Assembly: GCA_016709385.1 (NCBI GenBank)
Contig: JADJMW010000025.1
Span: forward strand, 148,063-212,062
From: Candidatus Rubrivivax defluviihabitans
GTDB taxonomy: Bacteria > Pseudomonadota > Gammaproteobacteria > Burkholderiales > Burkholderiaceae_C
Direction of reading: 5' to 3'
DNA: 64,000 bases
Shown here piece by piece: positions 47,255 through 56,506 of this stretch. Each line of letters starts with the position of its first letter. Within the stretch, counting starts at the first letter, position 1. Both the position numbers and the translations under genes were made by a program. Below the pieces are notes generated by a model that saw only the letters and a list, made by a program, of their open reading frames with translations, did no database searches and was not told where the DNA came from.

Positions 47255-47905
47255 CTACTTCTTGTTCTGCTTCTCGTCCTTCTTGGGCTTGGCCTTGCCC
47301 TTCTCGGCCGGCACCACCACCGTGGGCGCGGCGACGACTTCTTCCTCGGCCTTGGGCAGCGTCACGGCCACGATCACCGGGTCGAGCGTGCCGCGTTTGA
47401 CGGCCTTGATACCCGCGGGCAGCTTCAGGTCGCTGGCGTGCAGGCTGGTGCCCTTGACCAGGCCGGAGAGGTCGATGGTCACGAACTCGGGCAGTTGCGC
47501 GGCCAGGCATTCGATCTCGAGGTCGGTTCGAACGTGGCTGACCAGGCACTTGTCGGTCTTCACCGCCGGCGACAGTTCCTCACCGCTGAAGTGCAGCGGC
47601 ACCTTCTTGCGCAGCTTGGTCGTCTCGTCGATGCGCTGGAAGTCCACGTGCATGACCATGGGCTTGTAGGCGTGCATCTGGTAGTCGCGCAGCAGCACCT
47701 TCTCGGTCCTGTCGCCGAGCGTCATCTCCAGGATCGACGAGTGGAAGGCTTCCTTCTTCAGCGCGAAGAAGAGCGCGTTGTGGTCGAGCTCGATCATCTT
47801 CGGCTCGCCGGCGCCGTAGACGATGCCCGGCACCTTGGCTGCGTTGCGCAGGCGGCGGCTCGCTCCGGTCCCCTGCAGCGTACGCTCGTAGGCTGTGAAT
47901 TGCAT
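47255..47905 (-). CDS. rplY: 50S ribosomal protein L25/general stress protein Ctc
   Basis: 216-residue long-form L25 (Ctc type) that binds 5S rRNA. The N-terminal L25 domain starts [33 protein letters not shown]; the C-terminal TL5 domain follows ([29 protein letters not shown]), with an acidic/basic low-complexity tail ending [13 protein letters not shown] upstream of the ATG. Follows prs in the standard prs-rplY-pth order. Confidence 0.96.
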   Translation of the reverse strand: MQFTAYERTLQGTGASRRLRNAAKVPGIVYGAGEPKMIELDHNALFFALKKEAFHSSILEMTLGDRTEKVLLRDYQMHAYKPMVMHVDFQRIDETTKLRKKVPLHFSGEELSPAVKTDKCLVSHVRTDLEIECLAAQLPEFVTIDLSGLVKGTSLHASDLKLPAGIKAVKRGTLDPVIVAVTLPKAEEEVVAAPTVVVPAEKGKAKPKKDEKQNKK

Positions 47906-47986
47906 AGTTGCTCCAAAAGTTGAGGCGCCCGCGACCAGGCTGCCTTGGGGGTTTGCAGGCCGAAGGCCTGCGACGGGAAAGGAGAA

Positions 47987-48004
47987 GGGCTTCGCAAGAA
48001 GCCC
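47987..48004 (-). terminator. Rho-independent terminator of prs
   Basis: On the minus strand, GGGCTTC-TTGC-GAAGCCC (7-bp stem, 4-base loop) is followed by the T/C-rich TTCTCCTTTCCC. It begins 10 bases past the prs stop. A second small hairpin (GCAGGCC-TTC-GGCCTGC) follows at 47955-47971. Confidence 0.65.
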
Positions 48005-48013
48005 GCCTCTCTA

Positions 48014-48976
48014 TCAAAAGTTGCTGTTCTGCTCCGCGAAGAGGCTGGTCACCGACTCGCCGTCGCTGATGCGGCGCATGGTCTCGGCGAACAGGAAGGC
48101 CACCGAGAGCTGCCTGACCTTGGCGCAGGCCTTGGCCTCGTCGGACAGCGGAATGGTGTTGGTGACCACCACCTCGTCGATCTGCGAAGCCATCAGGCGG
48201 TCGACCGCCGGGCCCGAGAACACCGGATGCGTGCAATAGGCGTAGACGCTGCGCGCGCCGCGCTCCTTCAGCACCTCGGCCGCCTTCACCAGCGTGCCGG
48301 CGGTGTCGATCATGTCGTCCATGATCACGCAGTTGCGGCCCTCGATCTCGCCGATGACGTGCATCACCTCGGACACGTTGGCGGTGGGCCGGCGCTTGTC
48401 GATGATGGCCAGGTCGCAGTCCAGCTGCTTGGCCAGTGCGCGCGCGCGCACCACGCCGCCGACGTCGGGCGAGATGACCACCAGGTTGGGGTAGTCCTTG
48501 CTCTTCAGGTCGGACAGCAGCACCGGGCTGGCGTAGATGTTGTCCACCGGGATGTCGAAGAAGCCCTGGATCTGGTCGGCGTGCAGGTCCATCGTGAGCA
48601 CGCGTTCCACACCCACGGTTTCCAGCAGGTTGGCCACCACCTTGGCGCTGATCGGCACGCGCGTGCTGCGCGGCCGGCGGTCCTGGCGCGCATAGCCGAA
48701 GTAGGGGATCACGGCGGTGATGCGGCGGGCGCTGGCCCGCTTCAGCGCATCGACCATGATCAGCAGCTCCATCAGGTGCTCGTTCGTGGGCGTGCAGGTG
48801 GGCTGCAGCACGAAGACGTCGCGCGCGCGCACGTTCTGGCGGATCTCCACGGTGACCTCACCGTCGGAGAAGCGGCTGACCATGGCGCGGCCGAGTTCGA
48901 TCCCCAGGTGCGATGCGATTTCCTGCGCCAGCACCGGGTTGGCGTTGCCGGTGAAGAGCACGGTGTTGAACAGCAA
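48014..48976 (-). CDS. prs: Ribose-phosphate diphosphokinase (PRPP synthetase)
   Basis: Makes PRPP from ribose 5-phosphate and ATP, supplying histidine, purine and pyrimidine synthesis, including hisG and the purine pathway in this window. 320 residues: [30 protein letters not shown] (ATP loop), [17 protein letters not shown] and the PRPP-binding [13 protein letters not shown]. The frame begins with TTG at 48976 ([21 protein letters not shown]) and no ATG is available upstream, so TTG is the likely start. 64 bases downstream of tRNA-Gln. Confidence 0.95.
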   Translation of the reverse strand: MLFNTVLFTGNANPVLAQEIASHLGIELGRAMVSRFSDGEVTVEIRQNVRARDVFVLQPTCTPTNEHLMELLIMVDALKRASARRITAVIPYFGYARQDRRPRSTRVPISAKVVANLLETVGVERVLTMDLHADQIQGFFDIPVDNIYASPVLLSDLKSKDYPNLVVISPDVGGVVRARALAKQLDCDLAIIDKRRPTANVSEVMHVIGEIEGRNCVIMDDMIDTAGTLVKAAEVLKERGARSVYAYCTHPVFSGPAVDRLMASQIDEVVVTNTIPLSDEAKACAKVRQLSVAFLFAETMRRISDGESVTSLFAEQNSNF

Positions 48977-49040
48977 GATGGTGGCTCCGCAGGGAGGGCC
49001 GGTGCCGCAGCGCCGGTTTCAGGGCAGGACTGGCAGGATC

Positions 49041-49117
49041 TGGCAGGGGAGGAAGGACTCGAACCCTCGCATGTCGGAATCAAAATCCGATGCCTTAACC
49101 AACTTGGCGACTCCCCT
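49041..49117 (-). tRNA. tRNA-Gln(TTG)
   Basis: 77-nucleotide cloverleaf including an encoded CCA: acceptor AGGGGAG pairs with CTCCCCT, anticodon stem TCGGA/TCCGA encloses the loop TTTTGAT with anticodon TTG, and the T-arm is GAGGG-TTCGAGT-CCTTC. Discriminator G, as expected for Gln. It lies between ispE and prs, the conserved betaproteobacterial position, and is probably cut from the ispE-prs transcript. Confidence 0.95.
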
Positions 49118-49158
49118 ACTCAGGAAGCGGCTCGTCACCGCTCCCTTCGAAAACCGTC

Positions 49159-50049
49159 TCAGCCGGCCCACCCCAGCAGCGGGTGCTCGGCCAGACTGCG
49201 GCACATCCGTCCCACCCACCCCGGCGGAAGTTCATCCTCGGGGAAATTCGCCACGGGTGGCCCGGCGGTGCCGACTCTTGCAAAGACCGCGCTGCCCGAG
49301 CCCGTCATGCGGCTGTTGCCGTAACGTGCCTGAAGCCAGCGGGCAGCTTGCGCCACCTCGGGACACCGGCCTTCGGCCACGGGCTGCAGGTCGTTCTTGC
49401 CGAACCCTGTCGCCCATGCAGCCGGCGCACCGGTGCGCCCCGCCTCGTCAAGAGAGCCTGCGAGTATAGCAGCTTCGGTATTGCGAACCAGTTCCGGGTG
49501 CATGAAGATGTCCTGCGTGGCGATGGCCGTGGGCGGCTTGACCACGGCATAGCGCGCGGCCGGCAGCGCCAGCGGCGTGAGCTTCTCGCCGATGCCTTCG
49601 ACGAAGGCGTTGTGCCCGCCCAGGAAGAAGGGCACATCGGCGCCGAGCGCCAGGCCCAGCTCGGCCAGCCGCGCTCGCGGCCAGCGCAGCTGCCACAGCC
49701 GGTTCAGCGCCAGCAGCGTGCTGGCGGCGTCGGAGCTGCCGCCGCCCAGGCCGGCACCCCAGGGCACGCGCTTCAGGATCGAGATGTCGGCGCCGAGCCC
49801 GGTGCCGCTGGCCGATTGCAGCGCTGTCGCGGCGCGCAGGCACAGGTCCTGGGCCGGCAGCGCCGGGCCCAGGTCGTGGCGGGCCAGCGCGCCGTCGTCG
49901 CGCAGTTCGAAGTGCAGGGTGTCGGTCCAGTCGACGAGCACGAAGACCGATTGCAGCAGGTGGTAGCCGTCGGCGCGCCGCCCCACCACGTGCAGGAAGA
50001 GGTTGAGCTTGGCCGGCGCCGGCACGTCGAAAAGCGCGCGCAAGCTCAC
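49159..50049 (-). CDS. ispE: 4-diphosphocytidyl-2-C-methyl-D-erythritol kinase
   Basis: GHMP kinase of the MEP isoprenoid pathway. 296 residues: PAPAKLNLFLHVVGRRADGYH at the N-terminus, ATP motif VPWGAGLGGGSSDAAST, and GSGSAVFA near the C-terminus. Start GTG 50049 overlaps the lolB stop (GTGA). The neighbour order TPR-lolB-ispE-tRNA-prs is standard for the group. Confidence 0.96.
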   Translation of the reverse strand: MSLRALFDVPAPAKLNLFLHVVGRRADGYHLLQSVFVLVDWTDTLHFELRDDGALARHDLGPALPAQDLCLRAATALQSASGTGLGADISILKRVPWGAGLGGGSSDAASTLLALNRLWQLRWPRARLAELGLALGADVPFFLGGHNAFVEGIGEKLTPLALPAARYAVVKPPTAIATQDIFMHPELVRNTEAAILAGSLDEAGRTGAPAAWATGFGKNDLQPVAEGRCPEVAQAARWLQARYGNSRMTGSGSAVFARVGTAGPPVANFPEDELPPGWVGRMCRSLAEHPLLGWAG

Positions 50050-50582
50050 GGCGCCCCCGACTCGTCCAAGCGCACGCGCACCAGCACTTGCGGTGGCGCG
50101 GCGCGCCGGGCTTCGATCCAGCCCTCGGCCAGGCGTGCCAGCCGCACCGACCAGCCAAGCTGCTCGAAACCTTCGGCGGCCATGACATGCGGCGCCACCG
50201 GCCAGGGGCGGCCGGCGATCCAGTCGGGCAGGGCGGCCAGCGGCAGCGCCTCGCCCAGGGCCTGGCGCGACAGCTGCTCCAGCGTGTCGAAACGCTGCTC
50301 GCCGTCGGGCGTTTCCAGCACCGCCAGGCCCGGTGCCCAGCGCGCCTGCACCACGCGCGTGCCCAGCGGCGAATTCAGGCGCAGTTCGCCCGACTCCCCA
50401 TCGCCGCGCAGTTCGAAGGCCGCGCTCAGGCTCTGCGCGGCCTGGCCGGCGCTTTCGTCCACGCGCACGATCAGGCGGCCGCTGGTCCAGGGCGCTTCGC
50501 CGGGCGCCGGTGGCGGTGTGGCGCAGGCGGCCAGCAGCACCGCCACCACCAGCGGCAGCCATGCCGGCGCGCGGCGGCTCAC
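50046..50582 (-). CDS. lolB: Outer-membrane lipoprotein LolB
   Basis: 178-residue receptor that accepts lipoproteins from LolA and inserts them into the outer membrane. Signal peptide with lipobox LLAAC, then PPPAPGEAPWTSGRLIVRVDESAGQAAQSLSAAFELRG and SPLGTRVVQARWAPGLAVLET (the LolB beta sheet and protruding-loop region). Start GTG 50582 overlaps the stop of the TPR gene. A longer open frame upstream lies wholly inside that gene and is rejected. Confidence 0.9.
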   Translation of the reverse strand: MSRRAPAWLPLVVAVLLAACATPPPAPGEAPWTSGRLIVRVDESAGQAAQSLSAAFELRGDGESGELRLNSPLGTRVVQARWAPGLAVLETPDGEQRFDTLEQLSRQALGEALPLAALPDWIAGRPWPVAPHVMAAEGFEQLGWSVRLARLAEGWIEARRAAPPQVLVRVRLDESGAP

Positions 50583-52423
50583 AGCTCGACGCGCAAGCGG
50601 GCCAGCGTCTCGCGCAGCACGTCGTTGGTGGCGTCGCGGCCCTTGGCTTCGAGCCAGATGCGGCGCGCCTCTTCGCGCTGGTCCAGCGCCCACAGCACCT
50701 CGCCCAGATGGGCGGCGATCTCTGGGTCGGGCCGCGCGGCATAGGCGCGCCGCAGCAGTCGCAGCGCTTCTTCGGCGTTGCCGAGCCGGAATTCCACCCA
50801 GCCCAGGCTGTCGGTGATGAAGGGGTCGCCGGGCGACAGTTCCAGCGCGCGCTGGATCAGCACGCGGGCCTCGGGCAGGCGCTGGCTGCGGTCGGCCAGC
50901 GAATAGCCCAGTGCGTTGTGCGCGTGCGCGTTGTCGGGCTTGAGCTCGATGACGCGGCGCAGCAGGCGCTCCATCTCGTCCAGGCGGTCGATCTTCTCGG
51001 CCATCATGGCCTGTTCGTACATGAGTTCGGTGTCGTCGGGGAAGCGCTCGCCGGCGCTGGCCAGCACGTCGAAGGCCTCGCGCCAGTGCTTGACCTCGCG
51101 CAGCACGGTGGCTTCGGCCACGAACTTGGCGCGCTGGTCCTCGGCGCTGCGCTCGGGCGCGCGGCGGATCAGCTGGCGCGCCTGTTCGAGCTGGCCCTGG
51201 CGCGCCAACATGGAGGCGCGGCGGGTCTGCACCTCCAGGGCGCGGCGCGGATCGTCGACCTTGGCCAGCCAGGCTTCGGCGGCCTGGAAGTCGCCGCGCT
51301 GCTCGGCCGACTGGGCCAGCATCAGCCAGGCCTGCACCAGGCCCTGGTCGGGGCGGGCGTCGTCTTCGGGATCGGCTCCATCGGCATCGGGCGCGGACGC
51401 TGCCGCAGCCCCCGGGGTGGCAGGGGCTGCCGCGGCCGCAGACTGGCGCTGCACGAGCTCGACGTAGCGCTCCAGCGCGGCCTCACCTTCCTTCGGGTGC
51501 TTCAATTCCAGATGCAGGGCGCCGAGCGAGAGATAGGGCGGCGCCACCTCGGGCTGCCGGCGCGTGGCCTCTTCCAGCTGCGTCACGGCGTCGGCGTAGC
51601 GCTGCAGCGACGTGAGCAGCCGCACATAACCCAGGCGCAGCGCCGGTTCGGACTGCGGCTGGGCCAGGTACTGCAGCACCAGGGCCTCGGCGGCCGGCTT
51701 CTCGCGCATCAGTTCCATGGCCAGCAGGGCCGGGCCCGGCGCGGTCGGGTCCAGGGCGTGGGCTTCCAGGGCCAGCGCCCAGGCGCGGTCGGGTTCGCGG
51801 GCCTCGAGCCAGGCCCGGCCCAGGGCCACGCGCACGGGCACGCGCGTGGCGGGCGCGCTGCGATAGGGTTCGAGCGCGGTTTCCAGCACGCCGGCGAGCA
51901 GGCGCGGGTCGCTGGCACGTTGCAGGAAACGCGGCAGCGCGGCGATCAGGCCCGGCCGGTCGGCCTGCGGCGTGAGCGCCAGCAGGGCCTGCAGCGGCTC
52001 GGCGATGCCGTCGTTGCGGTTCAGCAGCAGCAGGATCTGCAACTGCAGCCGCAGGGCGTCCAGTGACTCGGGCTGGGCCAGCCGCCAGGCGCGCGTGGCG
52101 GCCAGGGCCTGCTCGCCGGCGCGGGCCTGCAGGGCAATGTCCACGGCGCGGCGGAACAGCGTTTCGTCGCGCGTGCGGCGCGCGGCGTCCAGGATCCATT
52201 CGTAGGCCGTGCCGGCATTGCCGCTGGTGAGCGCAATTTCGCCCAACAGCAGTTGATACAGCAACTGCCCGTCGAGCGCCGAATTGCCTGCCGGGGCGGA
52301 CGCGGGGACCTCGGGCGCAACCGGTTGGGCCGCGGCCGGGGTCGCGACCAGCCAGGCCGATGCGGCCAGCAGCGCTGCCAGCGCGGGGCGCCAGCGGGCT
52401 GGCCGGCGGTGGCTTGGGGACAT
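50579..52423 (-). CDS. Exported tetratricopeptide-repeat protein
   Basis: 614 residues with a signal peptide (about 1-33, ending TPAAAQP) and TPR helices over most of the length; clearest repeats are at the C-terminus (DNAHAHNALGYSLADRSQRLPEARVLIQRALELSPGDPFITDSLGWVEFRLGNAEEALRLL). An Ala/Asp-rich linker sits near residue 320. Always found before lolB in this group; probably a periplasmic scaffold. ATG 52423 is preferred; ATG 52450 would add nine residues before the signal peptide. Confidence 0.88.
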   Translation of the reverse strand: MSPSHRRPARWRPALAALLAASAWLVATPAAAQPVAPEVPASAPAGNSALDGQLLYQLLLGEIALTSGNAGTAYEWILDAARRTRDETLFRRAVDIALQARAGEQALAATRAWRLAQPESLDALRLQLQILLLLNRNDGIAEPLQALLALTPQADRPGLIAALPRFLQRASDPRLLAGVLETALEPYRSAPATRVPVRVALGRAWLEAREPDRAWALALEAHALDPTAPGPALLAMELMREKPAAEALVLQYLAQPQSEPALRLGYVRLLTSLQRYADAVTQLEEATRRQPEVAPPYLSLGALHLELKHPKEGEAALERYVELVQRQSAAAAAPATPGAAAASAPDADGADPEDDARPDQGLVQAWLMLAQSAEQRGDFQAAEAWLAKVDDPRRALEVQTRRASMLARQGQLEQARQLIRRAPERSAEDQRAKFVAEATVLREVKHWREAFDVLASAGERFPDDTELMYEQAMMAEKIDRLDEMERLLRRVIELKPDNAHAHNALGYSLADRSQRLPEARVLIQRALELSPGDPFITDSLGWVEFRLGNAEEALRLLRRAYAARPDPEIAAHLGEVLWALDQREEARRIWLEAKGRDATNDVLRETLARLRVEL

Positions 52424-52455
52424 CGGGGCTCCAGTGCGGTCGAAAACCATTCTCA

Positions 52456-52461
52456 CATAAT
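52456..52461 (+). promoter_or_regulatory. Candidate -10 box immediately upstream of mutM
   Basis: CATAAT, 5 bases before the mutM ATG, implying a leaderless or nearly leaderless mRNA. Same spacing as at hrcA. Confidence 0.35.
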
Positions 52462-52466
52462 GAGGT

Positions 52467-53306
52467 ATGCCCGAACTTCCTGAGGTCGAGGTCACCCGGC
52501 GGGGCATTGCGGCACCTTTGCTCGGTGCCCGCGTCCTGGCGGCACGGCTGGGCAAACCGCTGCGCTGGCCGCTAGGCCAGGCCGAGCAGGCCCTGGTCGG
52601 CAGCACCGTGGGCGAAGTGGCGCGGCGTGGCAAATACCTCTGGCTGCCGCTGCACTCCGGACCCTGTGGCCTCGGCGATGACGGCGGCCTGCTGCTGCAC
52701 CTGGGCATGTCGGGTTCGCTGGCGCTGCTGCCGCAGGCCCCGGCACCGGGGCCGCACGATCACTTCGACCTCATCACCGACCGCTGCACGCTGCGCTTGA
52801 ACGACCCGCGACGTTTCGGCGCCGTGGTCTGGTCGGCTTCGCTTCAGGCGGCGCCGGCCGCCACGCTGCTGCAGCGGCTGGGCGCCGAGCCTTTCGACCC
52901 CGCGCTCACGCTGCAGGCCTTCCACGCCGCGCTGCAGCGCCGCCGCGCGCCGGTGAAGGCGGTGCTGCTGGCCGGCGACGTGGTGGTGGGCGCCGGCAAT
53001 ATCTACGCCTGCGAAGCCTTGTTCCAGGCCGGCATCCATCCCGCGCTGCGCGCCGACCGCATCAGCCGCCCGCGCGCCGCGCGGTTGCTGGCGGCGCTGC
53101 GCGGCACGCTGGCGCGGGCGCTGGACCTCGGTGGCTCGACGCTGCGCGACTTCACCGACGCCCACGGCGCCAGCGGTGCCTTTCAGGCCGAAGCCGCTGT
53201 CTATGGCCGCGCCGGGCTGTCGTGCCGGCGTTGTGGCGGCAGCGTGCGGCGGACGGTGCAGGCGCAGCGCTCGACCTATTTCTGCCCGCGCTGTCAGCGC
53301 AGGTAA
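52467..53306 (+). CDS. mutM: Formamidopyrimidine-DNA glycosylase
   Basis: Bifunctional DNA glycosylase/AP lyase that removes 8-oxoguanine. 279 residues; catalytic Pro and Glu are at the very N-terminus ([13 protein letters not shown]), the beta-lyase region has RRGKYLWL, and the C-terminal zinc finger has CRRCGG ... CPRC. Divergent from the TPR gene. Part of the 8-oxoG defence with mutY 2.1 kb downstream. Confidence 0.97.
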   Translation: MPELPEVEVTRRGIAAPLLGARVLAARLGKPLRWPLGQAEQALVGSTVGEVARRGKYLWLPLHSGPCGLGDDGGLLLHLGMSGSLALLPQAPAPGPHDHFDLITDRCTLRLNDPRRFGAVVWSASLQAAPAATLLQRLGAEPFDPALTLQAFHAALQRRRAPVKAVLLAGDVVVGAGNIYACEALFQAGIHPALRADRISRPRAARLLAALRGTLARALDLGGSTLRDFTDAHGASGAFQAEAAVYGRAGLSCRRCGGSVRRTVQAQRSTYFCPRCQRR

Positions 53307-53360
53307 CTCCGGGTAACGGCGCGGCGGGCCGTGATTTCCGGCCACCCCTTGCACCGGCCT

Positions 53361-53381
53361 GCCGGCGGCTCGCCTGCCGGC
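53361..53381. terminator. GC hairpin in the mutM-dynamin spacer
   Basis: GCCGGC-GGCTCGCCT-GCCGGC, 55 bases after the mutM stop. No T-run. A TAGCAT (53389-53394) just after it could be the -10 box of the dynamin gene. Confidence 0.3.
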
Positions 53382-53426
53382 CCTGCGCTAGCATGACGCA
53401 CCCCCCTGCCATGCGCGCCGCCGCCC

Positions 53427-55400
53427 ATGCACAGCCCCATCGCCCATAGCCTCGACGCGCTGGCCGCCTGGCGCACCGCGTTGGACGGCCACGTCGGCGC
53501 ACTGGCGCGGGCGCTGGCCGAACCTGACTTGCTCGACGATGCCGACGCCGCGGCGCTGGCCGCGTTGCGCGAGCGGCTGGCCTCCGACAAGCTGGTGCTG
53601 GCCTTCGTGGCCGAGTTCTCGCGCGGCAAGTCGGAGCTGGTCAACGCCATCTTCTTCGGCGACGCTGGCTGCCGCGTGCTGCCGGCCACGCCCGGCCGCA
53701 CCACCATGTGCCCGGTGGAATTGCGCTTCGACGCCACCGCCGAGCCACGCCTTTCGCTGCTGCCCATCGAAACCCGGCTCGGCGGCCAGTCGCTGGCCGA
53801 ACTGCGTTCGCGTGAAGAGCCGTGGCAGCACCTGCCGCTGGACCCCGGCCGGCCGCAGACGCTGGTGCAGGCGCTGGCGGCGGTGACGCAGACCCGGCGC
53901 GTGAGCGTGCAGGAGGCCACCGCATTGGGCCTGTGGAGCGACGACCAGCCCGAAGACAACCCGCCGCCGCTGCCCGACGGCACGGTGGAGGTACCGACCT
54001 GGCGCCACGCGATCATCAACTACCCGCACCCGCTGCTGCAGCGCGGTCTGGTGGTGATCGACACGCCCGGGCTGAATGCCATCGGCGCCGAGCCCGAGCT
54101 CACCCTGGGCCTGCTGCCCGCGGCGCACGCCGTGGTCTTCGTGCTGGCCGCCGATACGGGCGTGACGCGCTCCGACCTGGCCTTGTGGCGCGACCACCTG
54201 GGCCCGGCCAGCCTGGAGCGCTTCGTGGTGCTCAACAAGATCGACACCCTGGCCGACCCGCTGGCCAGTGCGGCCGAGGTGCAGGCGCAAGTGGAACGGC
54301 AGCGGCAGCACGCCGCGGCCACGCTGGAGGTGCCGCTGCAGCGCGTCTTCGCCTTGTCGGCGCGCGAAGCGCTGGCCTCGCGCATCGCCGCCGATGCGCA
54401 GGCGCTCGTCGGCAGCCGACTGCCGCCGCTGGAGCAGGCGCTGGCCGGCGGACTGCTGCCGCATCGGCAGCAGATGCTCGTGCATTCGGCCTTGTCGGTG
54501 CTGGAACCCTTGCGTGCGTTGGCCTCGCGCCGCCTGTCCGAGCGCCGCCGCCGGCACGCCGAGCAGCTGCTGGAGCTGCGCGGGCTGCGCGGCAAGAGCA
54601 GCACCAAGACGCGCCTGCTGGCCGAGCGCGTGGAAGCCGAGGCAGCCGACTTCGAACGCTGCACGGGCCGCCTGACCGCGCTGCGCGCGGTGCAGCTGCG
54701 GCTGCAGCACACGGCACTGGCGGCGCTGTCGGCCGAGGCCTTGCGCACCGAGCTGGCGGCCATGAAGTCGGCGATGACTTCCCGGCCCTTCAACCTGGGC
54801 GGCCGTGCGGCCTTCGAAGCCCTGGTCGGCCGGCTGCACCAGTCGCTGGCCGGCGCGGACACGCAGGCCGACGAGATGCGGCAGATGCTGCAGGCCGCCT
54901 TCGAGCAGCTCAATACCGAGTTCGGCTATGCACTGCAGCTCTCGCCGGTGCCGCCGCTGCAGCCGTTCCGGGACGAACTGGACCTCATCGCCAGGAACTA
55001 CGGGCGCTACCTGGGACTGGGCCAGGCCTGGCGCATGGCCGCGCCGGGTTTTGCCGAGCAGTTCCGCCGCATGCTGCTTTCCAAGCTGCGCGTCGTCTTC
55101 GAAAGCGCGGCCGGCGAACTGGAACAGTGGTGCAAGGCCGCCAGCAGCCAGGTCGAGGTGCAGTTGCGCGAGCGCCGTCGCGCCTATGCCCGCCGCCGCG
55201 AGACGCTGCAGCGCGTGCAGGCCGCGGCCGGCGAACTGGAGACTCGCATCGCCGAGGTGCAGGCGCAGGAGGAACACCTGCGCGAGACCCAGGTGCGGAT
55301 CGAGGCACTGGCCGACGCCGCCCTGACCGCGGCGCGCCGGCCCGGCGCCGAGCCGGGCGCGCCGAAGCTCGAACTGCACCTGCAGCAGGTCGCGGCTTGA
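53427..55400 (+). CDS. Bacterial dynamin-like GTPase
   Basis: 657 residues. Dynamin GTPase motifs: G1 AEFSRGKSELVNAIF (near residue 55), G2 Thr in RTTMCPVE, G3 DTPGLNAIGAEPEL and G4 LNKIDTL. After the GTPase domain come long helices (about 320-650), with coiled-coil near the end (RIAEVQAQEEHLRETQVRIEAL). No obvious membrane segment. Bacterial dynamins remodel or protect membranes; this one is encoded between two 8-oxoG repair genes. Its TGA overlaps the probable TTG start of mutY. Confidence 0.92.
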   Translation: MHSPIAHSLDALAAWRTALDGHVGALARALAEPDLLDDADAAALAALRERLASDKLVLAFVAEFSRGKSELVNAIFFGDAGCRVLPATPGRTTMCPVELRFDATAEPRLSLLPIETRLGGQSLAELRSREEPWQHLPLDPGRPQTLVQALAAVTQTRRVSVQEATALGLWSDDQPEDNPPPLPDGTVEVPTWRHAIINYPHPLLQRGLVVIDTPGLNAIGAEPELTLGLLPAAHAVVFVLAADTGVTRSDLALWRDHLGPASLERFVVLNKIDTLADPLASAAEVQAQVERQRQHAAATLEVPLQRVFALSAREALASRIAADAQALVGSRLPPLEQALAGGLLPHRQQMLVHSALSVLEPLRALASRRLSERRRRHAEQLLELRGLRGKSSTKTRLLAERVEAEAADFERCTGRLTALRAVQLRLQHTALAALSAEALRTELAAMKSAMTSRPFNLGGRAAFEALVGRLHQSLAGADTQADEMRQMLQAAFEQLNTEFGYALQLSPVPPLQPFRDELDLIARNYGRYLGLGQAWRMAAPGFAEQFRRMLLSKLRVVFESAAGELEQWCKAASSQVEVQLRERRRAYARRRETLQRVQAAAGELETRIAEVQAQEEHLRETQVRIEALADAALTAARRPGAEPGAPKLELHLQQVAA

Positions 55401-56500
55401 CCCGCGGGCAAGGCGGACGCATCGGGCCGCTGCCCCCGCCTGCCGCAGCCACCGCGGGCCGGCTGGCCGCACAGGTCGTGCGCTGGCAGCGTCGCCACGG
55501 CCGCCATGGCCTGCCCTGGCAGGGCACGCGCGATCCCTACCGCGTGTGGCTTTCCGAAGTCATGCTGCAGCAGACCCAGGTCAGCACCGTGCTCGACTAC
55601 TACCCGCGCTTCCTGGGGCGCTTTCCCAGCGTGCAGGTGCTGGCCGCGGCGCCGCTGGACGACGTGCTGGCCTTGTGGAGCGGCCTGGGCTACTACAGCC
55701 GCGCGCGCCACCTGCACCGCTGCGCGCAGCAGGTGGTGGCCGTGCACGCTGGCTGCTTCCCGACCAGCAGCGCGGCGCTGGCCACGCTGCCCGGCGTGGG
55801 CCGCTCCACCGCGGCGGCGATCGCCGCCTTCTGCTTCGGCGAGCGCGCGGCCATCCTCGACGGCAACGTGAAGCGCGTGCTCACGCGCGTGCTCGGTTTC
55901 GGTGGCGACCTGGCGCTGGCCGCCGAGGAAAAGCGCCTGTGGGCTGCCGCCGAGGCGCTGCTGCCGGCGCGCGCCGTCGACGTCTATACGCAAGGCCTCA
56001 TGGACCTGGGCGCCACCGTGTGCCTGGCGCGCAACCCGGCTTGCGCTCTGTGCCCGCTGGCCGGCGACTGCGTGGCGCGCCGCACCGGCACGCCCGAGCG
56101 CTACCCGGTGAAGACACGCAAGCTCCAGCGCGGCCGGCGCGAACACGCCTTGCTGTGGCTGCAGCACCGCGGCCGCTGGTGGCTGGTGCAGCGGCCACCG
56201 CGCGGCGTGTGGGCGGGGCTGTGGACGCTGCCGGAATTCGAGTCGAAGGACGCCCTGGCCGGGGTCGCCGCCGGCTGGGCCGGGCAGGGCCGCTGGTTGC
56301 CGGCGATCGAACATGCGCTGACGCATTTCGATTGGACGCTGCACCCGCTGGCCTGGCACTGGCCGGCGCGGCTGAAGACCTTGCCCGACCTGCTCGACCA
56401 GGCCGACCCGGCCAGCAGCCGCTGGGTCACGCCGCAGGAAGCCTTGGCGCTGGGCCTGCCGGCGCCGGTGCGCCGCCTGCTCGAAACCGCGCCGCCGTGA
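55397..56500 (+). CDS. mutY: Adenine DNA glycosylase
   Basis: Removes adenine paired with 8-oxoG. About 367 residues: PWQGTRDPYRVWLSEVMLQQTQVSTV (catalytic Glu), helix-hairpin-helix LPGVGRSTAAAIAAFCFGERAAILDGNVKRVLTR (catalytic Asp), the 4Fe-4S loop CLARNPACALCPLAGDC and a C-terminal NUDIX-like domain for 8-oxoG recognition (RPPRGVWAGLWTLPEF). No ATG exists before the conserved core; TTG 55397, overlapping the dynamin stop (TTGA), is the best start. Confidence 0.95.
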   Translation: MTRGQGGRIGPLPPPAAATAGRLAAQVVRWQRRHGRHGLPWQGTRDPYRVWLSEVMLQQTQVSTVLDYYPRFLGRFPSVQVLAAAPLDDVLALWSGLGYYSRARHLHRCAQQVVAVHAGCFPTSSAALATLPGVGRSTAAAIAAFCFGERAAILDGNVKRVLTRVLGFGGDLALAAEEKRLWAAAEALLPARAVDVYTQGLMDLGATVCLARNPACALCPLAGDCVARRTGTPERYPVKTRKLQRGRREHALLWLQHRGRWWLVQRPPRGVWAGLWTLPEFESKDALAGVAAGWAGQGRWLPAIEHALTHFDWTLHPLAWHWPARLKTLPDLLDQADPASSRWVTPQEALALGLPAPVRRLLETAPP

Positions 56501-56506
56501 GCCGGT

